Notes under the pieces: model-generated
The model's database searches: none
Told to the model about the DNA's origin: nothing
Seen by the model: the letters and a program-made list of their open reading frames with translations, nothing else
Assembly: GCA_014728295.1 (NCBI GenBank)
Contig: WJLW01000052.1
Location: 1 to 64,000, forward strand
Length of the DNA stretch: 64,000 bases
Source: Chitinivibrionales bacterium
GTDB taxonomy: Bacteria > Fibrobacterota > Chitinivibrionia > Chitinivibrionales > WJKA01
Direction of reading: 5' to 3'
Shown here: positions 34,189 to 43,549 of the stretch, piece by piece
How positions within the stretch are numbered: the stretch's first letter is position 1
How the letters are laid out: every line of letters starts with the position of its first letter
Made by a program: the position numbers and the translations under genes

Positions 34189-35712
34189 ATGCATGACCAG
34201 CCTCTCCTGTCCATGAACGGCATCTCCAAACGTTTCGGCGCAGTTCAGGCGTTGAACAGGGCTTTCCTTAATGTCAAGTGCGGCGAGGTGCACGCCCTCA
34301 TCGGGGAAAACGGGGCCGGCAAAAGCACGCTCATGAAAATACTTAGTGGTGCATGCCAACCAGACTCCGGCTCGCTGGTACTTGACGGAAAACCAATCTC
34401 GTCAGCCTCGCCCGCAGAAGCCCGATCGCAGGGCATAGCGATGGTCTACCAGGAATTGAATCTTGTGCCCCACCTCAGCGTCGAAGAAAATATCACGCTG
34501 GGGCGGGAGCAGCACCGTTTCGGTTTCGTCCCCTCACAGGCCGGCACCGCTAAAAAAGCGCTTGCGTTGCTGGGACACGATCACCTGTATCCTTTGCAGC
34601 GCGCCGCAACGCTTTCGATCGCCGAGCAGCAAATTGTCGAGATAGCCAGAGCGCTTGCGGGCAGGGCGCGTCTGATTATCATGGACGAGCCGACCAGCTC
34701 CCTTGCCGGATCGGATACACGGGCTCTGTTCACAGCAATTCGCACGCTGAAGCAAACCGGCGTGACCATTATTTACATAAGCCACTTTCTTGAGGAGGTG
34801 CGGGAGATTGCCGACGGATACACCGTTTTGCGTGACGGACAAAGTGTTGCACACGGCAGCATGCAAGAGGCTTCGTTGCCGCAAATCATTGCAGCGATGG
34901 TCGGCCGCACCCTAACCGAGTTGTTTCCGCACACCCCGCATGAGACCGGCGAAGAAATTGTCAGGGTCAGCTCCCTTACAAAACCGCCACGCGTACTCGA
35001 CGTCAATTTTGCCGTGCGCCGGGGTGAGATCCTGGGCCTTGCCGGACTTGTCGGTTCGGGACGCACGGAAGTACTGCGCGCACTGTTCGGTCTGGACACG
35101 GCAACACAAGGATGCATTCGCTTCGCAAACGGAATCAGGATCGGAGCAGCGCATCTGACCCCACGTATCGCATTGAAAAACGGTCTCGATCTGCTCAGCG
35201 AAAATCGCCGGGAAGAAGGGCTGGCGATCGAATTGTCGCTCCGTGATAACATCAGCCTGGCTTCTCTTGCCCGCTTTCTGCTGGTGCAGCTCCTTGGTCT
35301 GATCCATCGCCGCGGCGAGTCGGCCGAAGTCTCCCGCCAATGTGATGCACTTGCCATCAAGCGTCGCAGCATCATGCAGAAAGTCGCCGACCTCTCGGGC
35401 GGCAATCAGCAGAAAGTTGCCCTGGCACGTATCCTCACCAACGGCGCCGACATCATACTGCTCGACGAACCCACACGCGGTATCGACGTCGGCTCCAAAG
35501 TCGAAATCTACCGCCTCATCGGTCAACTTGCTTCACAGGGCAAAGGGGTCATCATGGTAAGCAGCTACCTGCCCGAGCTTTTGGGCATGTGTGATTCGCT
35601 GGCGGTGATGCATCGCGGCAGGATGAGTCCGGTGCAGCCTGTTGGACAGTGGTCGGAGCAACGCGTCATGGCCTGGGCGACGTCCGGCAGAGATCTCACC
35701 CGAAGGGATTGA
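34189..35712 (+). CDS. Sugar ABC transporter ATP-binding protein (RbsA/MglA type)
   Basis: The 507-residue protein contains two fused ATPase domains, typical for ribose/galactose-type importers. The first has Walker A GENGAGKST (about 39-47) and Walker B LIIMDEPTSSL. The second has the degenerate Walker A GLVGSGRTEVL, signature LSGGNQQKVALARIL and LLDEPTRGIDVG. It starts 6 bp after the kinase gene and is followed by the permease. The substrate-binding protein is not adjacent; a candidate is at 59807-60793. Confidence 0.94.
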   Translation: MHDQPLLSMNGISKRFGAVQALNRAFLNVKCGEVHALIGENGAGKSTLMKILSGACQPDSGSLVLDGKPISSASPAEARSQGIAMVYQELNLVPHLSVEENITLGREQHRFGFVPSQAGTAKKALALLGHDHLYPLQRAATLSIAEQQIVEIARALAGRARLIIMDEPTSSLAGSDTRALFTAIRTLKQTGVTIIYISHFLEEVREIADGYTVLRDGQSVAHGSMQEASLPQIIAAMVGRTLTELFPHTPHETGEEIVRVSSLTKPPRVLDVNFAVRRGEILGLAGLVGSGRTEVLRALFGLDTATQGCIRFANGIRIGAAHLTPRIALKNGLDLLSENRREEGLAIELSLRDNISLASLARFLLVQLLGLIHRRGESAEVSRQCDALAIKRRSIMQKVADLSGGNQQKVALARILTNGADIILLDEPTRGIDVGSKVEIYRLIGQLASQGKGVIMVSSYLPELLGMCDSLAVMHRGRMSPVQPVGQWSEQRVMAWATSGRDLTRRD

Positions 35713-35716
35713 CATT

Positions 35717-36715
35717 GTGAAAAACATGCAACCGTATCTGCAAATGTTCGGTCCGTTTTTGGGGCTGTTTCTCGTATTCATGCTGTTTGTGCTGCTGTCG
35801 CTGTTCGGCATTGCTCCTTCGGCTTTCTACAGTTTCTACAATGTCAAGACCATCATCACCCAGACGGTCATCACCGGCATCGGTGCGCTGGGCATGACGA
35901 TGGTGATTATCAGCGGCGGCATTGACTTAAGCGTCGGATCGGTGATTGCCTTGTCAACGGTGGTCACCGCGCAGGTGCTGAATCTGGGTGGGTCGGAAGG
36001 AAATGCGGGGTTGTGGCTTCCTTTTGCGGCGGTTGGCTGTGCGGCACTGGTCGGCGGAGCGTGCGGCTTGTTCAACGGAGCGGTTTCTGCCGCGCTGCGC
36101 ATGGTCCCTTTCATTGTCACCCTCGGCATGATGCAGATTGCCCGCGGGCTGGCGAAGTGGGTCGGCAAAGAACAGACGGTACTTAGCCCCGACAACTGGC
36201 TCAACGGATTCATGGTAGTTGATCCGACACCCGGGTGGCTCTTGTTTGCACCGGGGGTATGGCTGCTTATTGGATTGACGGTGTTTTTGTCGATTATGCT
36301 CACCCGTACGGTATTCGGCAGGTACATCTTTGCGCTCGGCTCAAACGAGAATACAGCCCGGCTCTGCGGCATCAATGTCACCGGCACACGCACGCTGATC
36401 TACACCCTGAGCGGCATCTTTACCGGCATTGCGGGCATCATGCAGTTTGCCAACCTGACCGTCGGCGACCCAACGGCAGCGCAGGGTATGGAACTTGATA
36501 TCATCGCCGCGGTAATCATCGGCGGCGGCTCCCTCAGCGGCGGCGAAGGCACGGCACGCGGTTCGCTGATCGGTGCGCTCATGATGGCTGTCCTGCGCAA
36601 CGGTTGCAACCTGGTAGGCATCCCGAATTATGTGCAGAATATTTTAATCGGAGCAATTATCATCGGCGCCGTAGCTGTCGACCGGTATAAGCAACGAATA
36701 CCTGCTCGGCAGTAG
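35717..36715 (+). CDS. Sugar ABC transporter permease (RbsC type)
   Basis: I use the GTG at 35717, 4 bp past the ATPase stop, with AGGGA at a good distance; the frame also opens at 35642 inside the ATPase gene, which is unlikely, and at ATG 35726. The product has about 332 residues and eight to ten membrane helices. It shows family features: ALGMTMVIISGGIDLSVGSV, FIVTLGMMQIARGLA, and the cytoplasmic loop with GSNENTARLCGINV, plus GGGSLSGGEGTARGSLIGA. It forms the channel of the importer encoded here. A further 40 bp on lies the convergent glycosidase gene. Confidence 0.93.
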   Translation: MKNMQPYLQMFGPFLGLFLVFMLFVLLSLFGIAPSAFYSFYNVKTIITQTVITGIGALGMTMVIISGGIDLSVGSVIALSTVVTAQVLNLGGSEGNAGLWLPFAAVGCAALVGGACGLFNGAVSAALRMVPFIVTLGMMQIARGLAKWVGKEQTVLSPDNWLNGFMVVDPTPGWLLFAPGVWLLIGLTVFLSIMLTRTVFGRYIFALGSNENTARLCGINVTGTRTLIYTLSGIFTGIAGIMQFANLTVGDPTAAQGMELDIIAAVIIGGGSLSGGEGTARGSLIGALMMAVLRNGCNLVGIPNYVQNILIGAIIIGAVAVDRYKQRIPARQ

Positions 36716-36754
36716 GCCGCAGGGGCGTTGGTGGCACACAAAAAAAAGCGGTTC

Positions 36755-37564
36755 TTACTTTTTTACAATCGCCAGGACATTCGGCAGCCTGTGCCTGATA
36801 GTAAGCGGTTCGCTGACGAATCGCGACTCGTAAAGCCCATACCGCTCGACCGTTTTGCCCTTGTGGCGCACATACATCGATGCCGGCGATCCTCCCTCCA
36901 GATACATCGCCCTTGCTATATCCAACGGCAAGTTTCGAATGATAGTAATAAAGTCGAAAGTCGAATACGGAGATCGCGAAAAGAGCCACAGCACATGGCC
37001 GCGTCCATCGACTGCCAGCGCGGCGATGCTGTTCTTTTTTTGCTGCTGCGACCAGACATTGCGTCCGGTGCAGGAAATCATCCGAATGCCCTGAAAAACG
37101 CAATGGTATTGGCGGTTCATCGTTTTGAAGTTTTCGCACTCTGCATCAGCGATGATCACCTCATCCTGCGTTTGTTTTTTCGGGTTGAACATGAAAGCGG
37201 ATTTATAATTTGTGCGGATTGCTCTCGAATTGACGTGATCAAAATTGCGCATGTACCCCACACTGCTCAGCGAGTCTGTCTGATACATGCCTGCGTTGAT
37301 TGCACCAAGGACCTCCTCTTCTTCACACCACGTGCGCACCGATTTAAGCGACCCACCCAGCTCCGATAGGCAAAGCAGCTTGAACTGAAACTTGCCGGGA
37401 TCGATTTTCAAAACCGAAATCCGGGAATCGCCGACACGACTCTTCTGCGGCGATGGGAACTCCGCAAACAGCAATCCGTCAGCAAGCTTCTCCCAGCTTT
37501 GCGCATCAACAATCGCCACCGAGCATATCACAACCTGAACTACGAGTAGAATCTTCACCATCAT
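36755..37564 (-). CDS. Secreted phosphodiester glycosidase (NAGPA/DUF2233 family)
   Basis: The 269-residue protein has a signal peptide (about 1-21, ending ..AIVDAQS). The NAGPA-type fold follows: ISVLKIDPGKFQFKLL, then GAINAGMYQTDSLSSVGYM, AALAVDGRGHVLWLF and the conserved MYLEGGSPASMYV. The family cleaves sugar phosphodiester bonds such as GlcNAc-1-phosphodiesters; some members act on exopolysaccharide or wall-linked sugars. The exact substrate is unknown. It lies downstream of the transhydrogenase operon but behind that operon's terminator, so it probably has its own promoter. There is no visible SD of note. Confidence 0.82.
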   Translation of the reverse strand: MMVKILLVVQVVICSVAIVDAQSWEKLADGLLFAEFPSPQKSRVGDSRISVLKIDPGKFQFKLLCLSELGGSLKSVRTWCEEEEVLGAINAGMYQTDSLSSVGYMRNFDHVNSRAIRTNYKSAFMFNPKKQTQDEVIIADAECENFKTMNRQYHCVFQGIRMISCTGRNVWSQQQKKNSIAALAVDGRGHVLWLFSRSPYSTFDFITIIRNLPLDIARAMYLEGGSPASMYVRHKGKTVERYGLYESRFVSEPLTIRHRLPNVLAIVKK

Positions 37565-37630
37565 AAGTAAGAAAACTCCGGTGAGCCCCGAGCATGGTTT
37601 TAGTTGAATTGTTTTTCGAGTCCTTCAGTC

Positions 37631-37664
37631 AAAAATAAAAAAAGGCCGATGATAGTCATCAGCC
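37631..37664 (-). terminator. Terminator of the pnt operon
   Basis: On the minus strand GGCTGATGA-CTA-TCATCGGCC (37664-37644) forms a 9-bp stem with one G-U pair, followed by a long U-rich run down to 37631. It stops transcription about 33 bp after pntB and separates the pnt operon from the glycosidase gene. Confidence 0.85.
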
Positions 37665-37696
37665 TTACGCATTTTCTTGTTTGTGACCCGTAGCTA

Positions 37697-39073
37697 TTAC
37701 CCTTTAAACTCCGCAACCAGATTGGTGATGCTCGCTTTTGCGTCACCGAACAGCATGCGGGTGTTTTCTTTGAAGAAGAGCGGATTCTGAATGCCGGCAA
37801 AACCGGATGCCATCGAACGCTTGAGAACAAAAACAGTTCGCGCATGATCGACATTAATGATCGGCATGCCGTAGATCGGACTGCTTTCATCCTCGCGCGC
37901 CGCCGGGTTGACAACATCGTTTGCCCCGATGACAACACATACATCCGTCAGGGGTAGCTGCGGGTTGATGTCGTCCATTTCGACAAGCTGGTCGTAGGGG
38001 ACATTTGCTTCGGCCAGCAGCACGTTCATATGCCCCGGCATGCGTCCGGCCACCGGATGCACCGCGTATTTGACTTCGCAGCCGTTTTCCTCGAGCAGTT
38101 CACCCAGCTCGCGCACGGCATGCTGAGCCTGCGCAACCGCCATTCCGTAGCCGGGAACGAACACCACCGAGCCGGCGGCTTCCAGGATAAGGTAGGCATC
38201 TTCGGCAGTGATCGGCTTCACCTCACCCTGTTCGCCGTCTTTGCCCTTTGCGGCCGATGCAGATCCGAATCCGCTGAACAACACATTTGCCAGCGAACGG
38301 TTCATCGCTTTGCACATGATATTGGTCAGGATGATACCGCTTGCACCAACCAGAGCGCCGGAGACGATGAGGATGTTGTTTTGTATGACGAATCCCGCCG
38401 CACATGCAGCAAGACCGGAATAGCTGTTTAAAAGTGAAATTACCACGGGCATGTCTGCACCGCCGATCGGAATGACGGCCATCACGCCCAGAATCAATGC
38501 GGCGACCATGATGCCGATGAAGATATTATAGGATTGTCCCGGATTGATGCAGAAATAGACCGCCGCGGCAAGTATCGCCAACACGATGAAGCCGTTGAGA
38601 AATTTCTGTCCGGCAAAAACCACCGCCTTGCTGTTGATGATTTCACTCAACTTGCCGAATGCAATCAAGCTCCCCGAGAAGGTCACGCCGCCGATCAGTA
38701 CCGAGAGCACAATCGTGACCATGGTAAACAGGTCCGATTGCGATGCGGCATGATAGGCGCCCCAGCCAACCAACAGGCTGGCGATACCCCCAAATCCGTT
38801 AAATATTGCCACCATCTCCGGCATCTGTGTCATCGCAACCAGCCGAGCGGCAAGCGCGCCGATAACCGCGCCGATTGCAATGCCGATTACAATCCAGTGA
38901 TAGGCAATAACTTCTTTGTTTATCAGCGTAATGACGACTGCCAGGAACATGCCGATAGCCGAAACCATGTTTCCCTTCCGGGCGGTTGCCGGAGAGCTGA
39001 GCATTTTCAACCCGAAGACGAACAGCACGGCCGATGCGATATATACAAGATTTATCATTAAAGCAACATTCAT
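37697..39073 (-). CDS. pntB: NAD(P) transhydrogenase subunit beta
   Basis: The 458-residue protein has an N-terminal membrane domain of eight or nine helices. It is followed by the NADP-binding domain III (VVFVPGYGMAVAQAQHAVRE, EVKYAVHPVAGRMPGHMNVL, VVIGANDVVNPAA, VLKRSMASGFAG). The complete transhydrogenase uses the proton gradient to drive hydride transfer from NADH to NADP. The start codon overlaps the stop of the preceding gene (ATGA), so the two are translationally coupled. Confidence 0.97.
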   Translation of the reverse strand: MNVALMINLVYIASAVLFVFGLKMLSSPATARKGNMVSAIGMFLAVVITLINKEVIAYHWIVIGIAIGAVIGALAARLVAMTQMPEMVAIFNGFGGIASLLVGWGAYHAASQSDLFTMVTIVLSVLIGGVTFSGSLIAFGKLSEIINSKAVVFAGQKFLNGFIVLAILAAAVYFCINPGQSYNIFIGIMVAALILGVMAVIPIGGADMPVVISLLNSYSGLAACAAGFVIQNNILIVSGALVGASGIILTNIMCKAMNRSLANVLFSGFGSASAAKGKDGEQGEVKPITAEDAYLILEAAGSVVFVPGYGMAVAQAQHAVRELGELLEENGCEVKYAVHPVAGRMPGHMNVLLAEANVPYDQLVEMDDINPQLPLTDVCVVIGANDVVNPAAREDESSPIYGMPIINVDHARTVFVLKRSMASGFAGIQNPLFFKENTRMLFGDAKASITNLVAEFKG

Positions 39074-39375
39074 TTTTTACCCTCGCTCTCTTTTTTCTTG
39101 AACATGCCAAGCATCCTGTCGGTAACCATGTAACCGCCGATGACATTGATGGTGGCAAATGCCACTGCTGCCGTGCCAAGAATAATGCTTACCAGATTGT
39201 CCTGGGCCGAACCCGCGGCAATGAGTGCGCCGACCAGAGTTATGCCGGAAATTGCATTTGAGCCCGACATCAGCGGGGTGTGCAGAGTTGATGGTACTTT
39301 CGCGATCAGCTCGAATCCCAGAAAGATCGACAACATCAAAATAAACGCCAGAAATACTGCTGTGGTTGGATCCAT
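39070..39375 (-). CDS. pntAB: NAD(P) transhydrogenase subunit alpha, membrane part (PntAB)
   Basis: This 101-residue protein has three membrane helices (VFLAFILMLSIFLGFELI; ITLVGALIAAGSA; LGTAAVAFATINVIGGYMVT) and the typical PLMSGSNAISGI segment. It corresponds to the C-terminal membrane section of fused PntA. The split into three genes is the arrangement known from Rhodospirillum and many other bacteria. It begins 3 bp after the PntAA stop and overlaps pntB by 4 nt. Confidence 0.95.
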   Translation of the reverse strand: MDPTTAVFLAFILMLSIFLGFELIAKVPSTLHTPLMSGSNAISGITLVGALIAAGSAQDNLVSIILGTAAVAFATINVIGGYMVTDRMLGMFKKKESEGKK

Positions 39376-39378
39376 ATC

Positions 39379-40518
39379 TTATACCTTTTGTTGCATATTT
39401 TTCAATGTGTTACTAATGATTTCACCTTGATGGGTAACCAGGCATCCCTGGATGATTTCATCTTCAAGATCGAGTTTTAAGGCCTTTGCTTCCGTGTCCC
39501 AGAAATGGGACAGCAAGTTGGTGAGATTGCTGGAATACATTTGCGATGCATGCACCGGAACCCGGCCGGGAAGATTTTCTAGTCCCATGATCGTAATGCC
39601 GTTGATCTCCACTTCCTTGCCCAGTTGCGTACCTTCGACATTGCCGCCGGATTCGGCTGCCATATCAACGATGATGCTGCCAGGCTTCATGTCTTTGATC
39701 ATCCCGGCAGTGAGAATGCGGGGTGCTTTGCGACCGAACACCTGGGCGGTGGTGATGACAACATCCGATTGGGCGCAGACTTTGGCCATGCCCCGGCGCT
39801 GCTTTTCGAGCTGCTCGTCGGTGAGCTGCCGGGCATACCCGTCTTCGGTCTGTCCCGTCTCCCCCAGGTCGATCTCTATGAATTTCGCTCCGAGAGACTG
39901 CACCTGCTCTTTGACAACAGTACGCGTGTCAAAGGCTTCGACGCGTGCGCCCATCCTTTTGGCCGTGGCAATTGCCTGCAATCCGGCAACTCCCGCACCG
40001 ATAATGAACACCCGTGAGGGTGCCAGCGTTCCGGCAGGGGTCATCATCATGGGGAAGATCTTATTGAGCCGTTCGGCTGCCAGCATAACTGCAACGTATC
40101 CACCCAGACTGGCTTGCGAGCTGAGCGCATCCATTTTCTGGGCAAGAGTCGTACGCGGGATAAGCTCCATGCTGACGGCGCTTGTCTTCTGCGTTTTGAA
40201 CTTTTCGATCAAGCCGGTTTCATTGAACGGATCGAGATAGCTAATGTGAATAGCATCCTGTTTAAGCCAGTCAATTTCCGCTTCCGGCGGCTTGCGCAAA
40301 CGGAGCACAATATCGGCTTCTGAAATGATCTTTTTGCGATCGTCGCTGATACGGGCTCCCGCTTTTTCATACTGCTCGTCGGTAAAAAGAGAGGTCTCGC
40401 CCATGCCTTGCTCGACGATAACCTCCGCACCTTGCTTGACAAGGTTGGCTACGGATTGCGGAATGACCGGAACCCGCTTTTCTTTGGGTTCGTATTCCCT
40501 GGGAATGGCAATCTTCAC
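39379..40518 (-). CDS. pntAA: NAD(P) transhydrogenase subunit alpha, NAD-binding part (PntAA)
   Basis: The 379-residue domain I protein has the alanine-dehydrogenase/PntA fold: KIAIPREYEPKEKRVPVIPQ at the start, FIIGAGVAGLQAIATAKRMG for NAD binding, SIIVDMAAESGGNVEG, and NGITIMGLENLPGRVP. It starts with GTG at 40518 after a strong GGAGG at 5-nt spacing. It leads the pntAA-pntAB-pntB operon. The 430-bp divergent region up to fumC holds both promoters. Confidence 0.96.
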   Translation of the reverse strand: MKIAIPREYEPKEKRVPVIPQSVANLVKQGAEVIVEQGMGETSLFTDEQYEKAGARISDDRKKIISEADIVLRLRKPPEAEIDWLKQDAIHISYLDPFNETGLIEKFKTQKTSAVSMELIPRTTLAQKMDALSSQASLGGYVAVMLAAERLNKIFPMMMTPAGTLAPSRVFIIGAGVAGLQAIATAKRMGARVEAFDTRTVVKEQVQSLGAKFIEIDLGETGQTEDGYARQLTDEQLEKQRRGMAKVCAQSDVVITTAQVFGRKAPRILTAGMIKDMKPGSIIVDMAAESGGNVEGTQLGKEVEINGITIMGLENLPGRVPVHASQMYSSNLTNLLSHFWDTEAKALKLDLEDEIIQGCLVTHQGEIISNTLKNMQQKV

Positions 40519-40758
40519 TTAAACCTCCGAATGGTTCGAGCGATAAGTCGCTGAATTTATAAGATTTATTTTACATTTTCCTGCGCACATAATGGTATCA
40601 ACAGCAGGACGATTCACGAACGGCAAAACGCTCCTGAAACACTTCAATCTGAGTTTGTGAGATGTGCAGTTGAGGGATTTCCACCCGACTGCCTTTCGGA
40701 ATAAGCGCAGGAAAAGCTTAAGAAAATACTTCGGGGCAACAGCATAGTCGAGTCATTG

Positions 40759-40804
40759 GTGTAAATCGATACACATTTCAGGCAGTGAATTTTGCTTGTA
40801 TACT
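40759..40804 (+). promoter_or_regulatory. Candidate operator and -10 box upstream of the TCA operon
   Basis: The gene-free stretch 40519-40949 contains GTGTA-AATCGA-TACAC at 40759-40774, an inverted repeat with 5-bp arms. TATACT at 40799-40804 is a good -10 without a matching -35. The repeat centre would lie near -44, where an activator can touch RNA polymerase. The deduced leader is about 140 nt and contains no ORF of note. The remainder of the gap shows only AT-rich segments. Confidence 0.4.
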
Positions 40805-40949
40805 ATTCCGACTGCCTTACTAAACATTGGTACCTTTTTTGCTCGTTTACACGTTTGATGTCAAAACAGCGGCCTTTTGCGCGCGCTCATGCGAAAATGC
40901 AAAAGAGTATTTTATTCATAGCTTACGGGAATGAGAACAAGGATCAGGC

Positions 40950-42356
40950 ATGAGCTACAGAATTGAAAAGGACACAATGGGCGAGATGCAGGTACCGGTT
41001 GAGAGCTATTGGGGAGCGCAAACCGCCAGATCGCTGCACAATTTCGATATTTCCACAGAAACAATGCCAATAGAGGTGATTCGCGCGTTCGGCATCCTTA
41101 AAAAAGGCGCAGCGCTGGTTAACCACGAACTGGGACTGCTTGACGACAGGAAAAAAGAGCTCATCGACCGGGCTGCAGATGACATAATCGAAGGCAGGCT
41201 GGATGATCAATTTCCCCTGCGTGTCTGGCAAACCGGCAGCGGCACGCAATCGAACATGAACGTCAATGAAGTCATTGCCAATCGTTCCATCGAGCTTGCC
41301 GGCGGGCGCAAGGGCAGCAAACATCCGATCCACCCCAATGATGACGTCAACAAGTCACAAAGCTCCAACGATACCTTTCCGGCTGCAATGCACATTGCCG
41401 CGGTCACGGCACTGCAGGCAAAGCTGCTTCCCTCGCTCGACGAATTGATTGGCGTTATCCGCCTCAAACGGGAGCAATTCAATGATGTGGTCAAAATCGG
41501 CAGGACGCATCTGATGGACGCGGTACCGTTGACATTAGGGCAGGAATTTTCCGGATATGAGGCGCAACTGGCCAACGACAAAGAGCGCATCCAACAGGCT
41601 CTGCCGAAATTGTACGAGCTTGCACTGGGTGGAACGGCGGTTGGCACCGGGCTGAACGCGCATAAAGATTTCGCCCGCAAAGCAGCCGGGCGGATTGCCG
41701 CTTTAACGGGCTACCCGTTCATTACGGCGCCCAATAAATTTGAATCCCTTGCCGCGCATGACGCAATCGTACATGCATCCGGCGCGCTCAAAACACTGGC
41801 TGCCTCACTCATGAAAATAGCCAATGATGTCCGCTGGCTGGCTTCCGGGCCACGCTGCGGGATAGGTGAGCTGAAAATACCGGCCAATGAACCGGGCTCA
41901 TCCATCATGCCGGGAAAAGTCAATCCCACGCAAAGCGAGGCTCTCACGATGATTGCCGTGCAGGTGATGGGCAACGACGCAGCGATTGGTTTTGCCGGAT
42001 CGCAAGGCAATTTCGAGCTGAATGTCTTCAAACCCGTGCTGATCTACAATTTTCTCCAGTCTACCAACCTTCTGGCAGATGGATGCAGGAGCTTTAACCG
42101 GCATTGCGTTGCCGGCATCGAGCCAAATAGCAACGCAATCAACGGTTACCTGACCAATTCCCTGATGCTGGTGACCGCATTGAACCCACACATCGGCTAC
42201 GACAATGCGGCAAAGATAGCAAAAAAAGCCCACGACGACAACACGAGTCTCAAACAGGCCGCGGTGGAGATGGGCATTCTTACCGAATCGGAATTTGACA
42301 AGCTGGTCGTACCGGCGCACATGACCAGGCCCGGCAAGCCTGATGAGGCCGGTTGA
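40950..42356 (+). CDS. fumC: Fumarate hydratase class II
   Basis: The 468-residue fumarase/aspartase superfamily member opens with [20 protein letters not shown]. It shows [17 protein letters not shown], the [17 protein letters not shown] loop and the signature [16 protein letters not shown]. These features and length fit fumarase C rather than aspartase. It interconverts fumarate and malate without an iron-sulfur cluster. AAGGA at 40939-40943 precedes the ATG. It is the first gene of a seven-gene TCA cluster. Confidence 0.96.
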   Translation: MSYRIEKDTMGEMQVPVESYWGAQTARSLHNFDISTETMPIEVIRAFGILKKGAALVNHELGLLDDRKKELIDRAADDIIEGRLDDQFPLRVWQTGSGTQSNMNVNEVIANRSIELAGGRKGSKHPIHPNDDVNKSQSSNDTFPAAMHIAAVTALQAKLLPSLDELIGVIRLKREQFNDVVKIGRTHLMDAVPLTLGQEFSGYEAQLANDKERIQQALPKLYELALGGTAVGTGLNAHKDFARKAAGRIAALTGYPFITAPNKFESLAAHDAIVHASGALKTLAASLMKIANDVRWLASGPRCGIGELKIPANEPGSSIMPGKVNPTQSEALTMIAVQVMGNDAAIGFAGSQGNFELNVFKPVLIYNFLQSTNLLADGCRSFNRHCVAGIEPNSNAINGYLTNSLMLVTALNPHIGYDNAAKIAKKAHDDNTSLKQAAVEMGILTESEFDKLVVPAHMTRPGKPDEAG

Positions 42357-42394
42357 CTCCATGATACAGCGCAAGCGAAGCATTGCATGGTCGC

Positions 42395-42409
42395 AAGGAG
42401 GCTCTCATT
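42395..42409 (+). promoter_or_regulatory. RBS and AUU start codon of sucC
   Basis: AAGGAGG at 42395-42401 is an ideal Shine-Dalgarno sequence, 5 nt before ATT at 42407-42409. No ATG or GTG is in frame near here; the only alternative upstream is a TTG at 42383, which would place the SD inside the coding sequence. Reading from ATT gives (M)KLHEYQSRELL, the usual SucC N-terminus. Confidence 0.65.
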
Positions 42410-43543
42410 AAACTGCATGAGTATCAGTCAAGAGAATTGCTTGCCGAATTCGGCATCCCCGTTCCCGACGGTCACGTAGCACAAACGCCGGATGAAGCCG
42501 AACTGGCGGCCCGGCGTCTCGGCGGCAAAGCGGTTATTAAAGCGCAGGTGCTCACCGGGGGCAGAGGCAAAGCAGGGGGTGTCAAACCGGCCCAAAGCCC
42601 GGAGGATGCACACCGGGCGGCCGATGCGATTCTGGGCATGGACATCAAAGGCCATACCGTCAACAAGGTTCTGGTCGGCAGGCTGCTTGACATCACAGAA
42701 GAATACTATGCATCCGTCACCATCGACCGCACAAACAAGCGTATCGTTTTCATAATCAGTGCGGCGGGCGGCGTTGACATCGAGTTGGTTGCCGCGCAGA
42801 CTCCCGGTCGAATTATTACCATCGGCGCGAGCCCTCTCGAAGGCCCGTTCAAAGACGAGTTGCTTGCGCATTTGATTGACCTGTTCCCTTCCGAAAATCT
42901 CGCCCACGAAGCCGCCGCTGTCCTGCTCAAAATGTACCAGCTCTTCATCGAAAAGGATTGTTCGCTCGTGGAAGTCAACCCGCTCGTTATCACCCGCGAC
43001 GGTTCGATGATCGCTGCCGATGCAAAAATTCTGCTTGACGATAACGGCTTGTACAAGCATCCCGAACTCGAGCGGCTCCGCAACATGGAAGAGTACAGCG
43101 AAGATGAAACCCTGGCCCGCAAAGCCGGCCTCAGCTTTGTCAGTCTTGAGGGGACGGTTGGCTGTATGGTCAACGGCGCGGGCCTGGCCATGGCCACAAT
43201 GGACGTCATCAAGCATTTCGGCGGGAGTCCGGCCAACTTTCTGGACGTGGGGGGCAGCTCCAATCCGCAGAAAGTAATTGATGCACTCAGCATCATCCTG
43301 CGCAACACACATCTCAGGGCGGTCCTCATCAACATTTTCGGCGGCATCACGCGCTGTGATGATATTGCCGGAGGGATTCTTGCGGCACGCGAGCAGCTTG
43401 ACATCAGCGTGCCGGTGATCATCAGGCTGATCGGCACCAACCAGCAGGAGGGGCAGGACCTGCTGCAAAGTGCGGGCATGATCGCCAAATCCGACATGAC
43501 CGACGCGGTAACCAGCGTTGTTGAAAGTGTAAATAAGGGATAA
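42407..43543 (+). CDS. sucC: Succinyl-CoA ligase (ADP-forming) subunit beta
   Basis: From the ATT start the product has about 378 residues (E. coli SucC has 388). It contains an ATP-grasp domain (AVIKAQVLTGGRGKAGGVK, then CSLVEVNPLVITRDGSMIAADAKILLDDN) and a C-terminal CoA-ligase domain (FLDVGGSSNPQKV, INIFGGITRCDDIAGGIL, VIIRLIGTNQQEG). With SucD it converts succinyl-CoA to succinate with substrate-level phosphorylation. A UUG-initiated form from 42383 would be 8 residues longer. It sits 50 bp after fumC and 6 bp before sucD. Confidence 0.95.
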   Translation: MKLHEYQSRELLAEFGIPVPDGHVAQTPDEAELAARRLGGKAVIKAQVLTGGRGKAGGVKPAQSPEDAHRAADAILGMDIKGHTVNKVLVGRLLDITEEYYASVTIDRTNKRIVFIISAAGGVDIELVAAQTPGRIITIGASPLEGPFKDELLAHLIDLFPSENLAHEAAAVLLKMYQLFIEKDCSLVEVNPLVITRDGSMIAADAKILLDDNGLYKHPELERLRNMEEYSEDETLARKAGLSFVSLEGTVGCMVNGAGLAMATMDVIKHFGGSPANFLDVGGSSNPQKVIDALSIILRNTHLRAVLINIFGGITRCDDIAGGILAAREQLDISVPVIIRLIGTNQQEGQDLLQSAGMIAKSDMTDAVTSVVESVNKG

Positions 43544-43549
43544 ACCACC

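Noticed and set aside
42383..42406. TTG at 42383 as the sucC start
   Set aside because: It has no good SD and would put a perfect AAGGAGG inside the coding region; kept only as an alternative to the ATT start.
42428..43468. 346-codon minus-strand frame opposite sucC
   Set aside because: It is antisense to a well-conserved TCA gene; no RBS and no family features.
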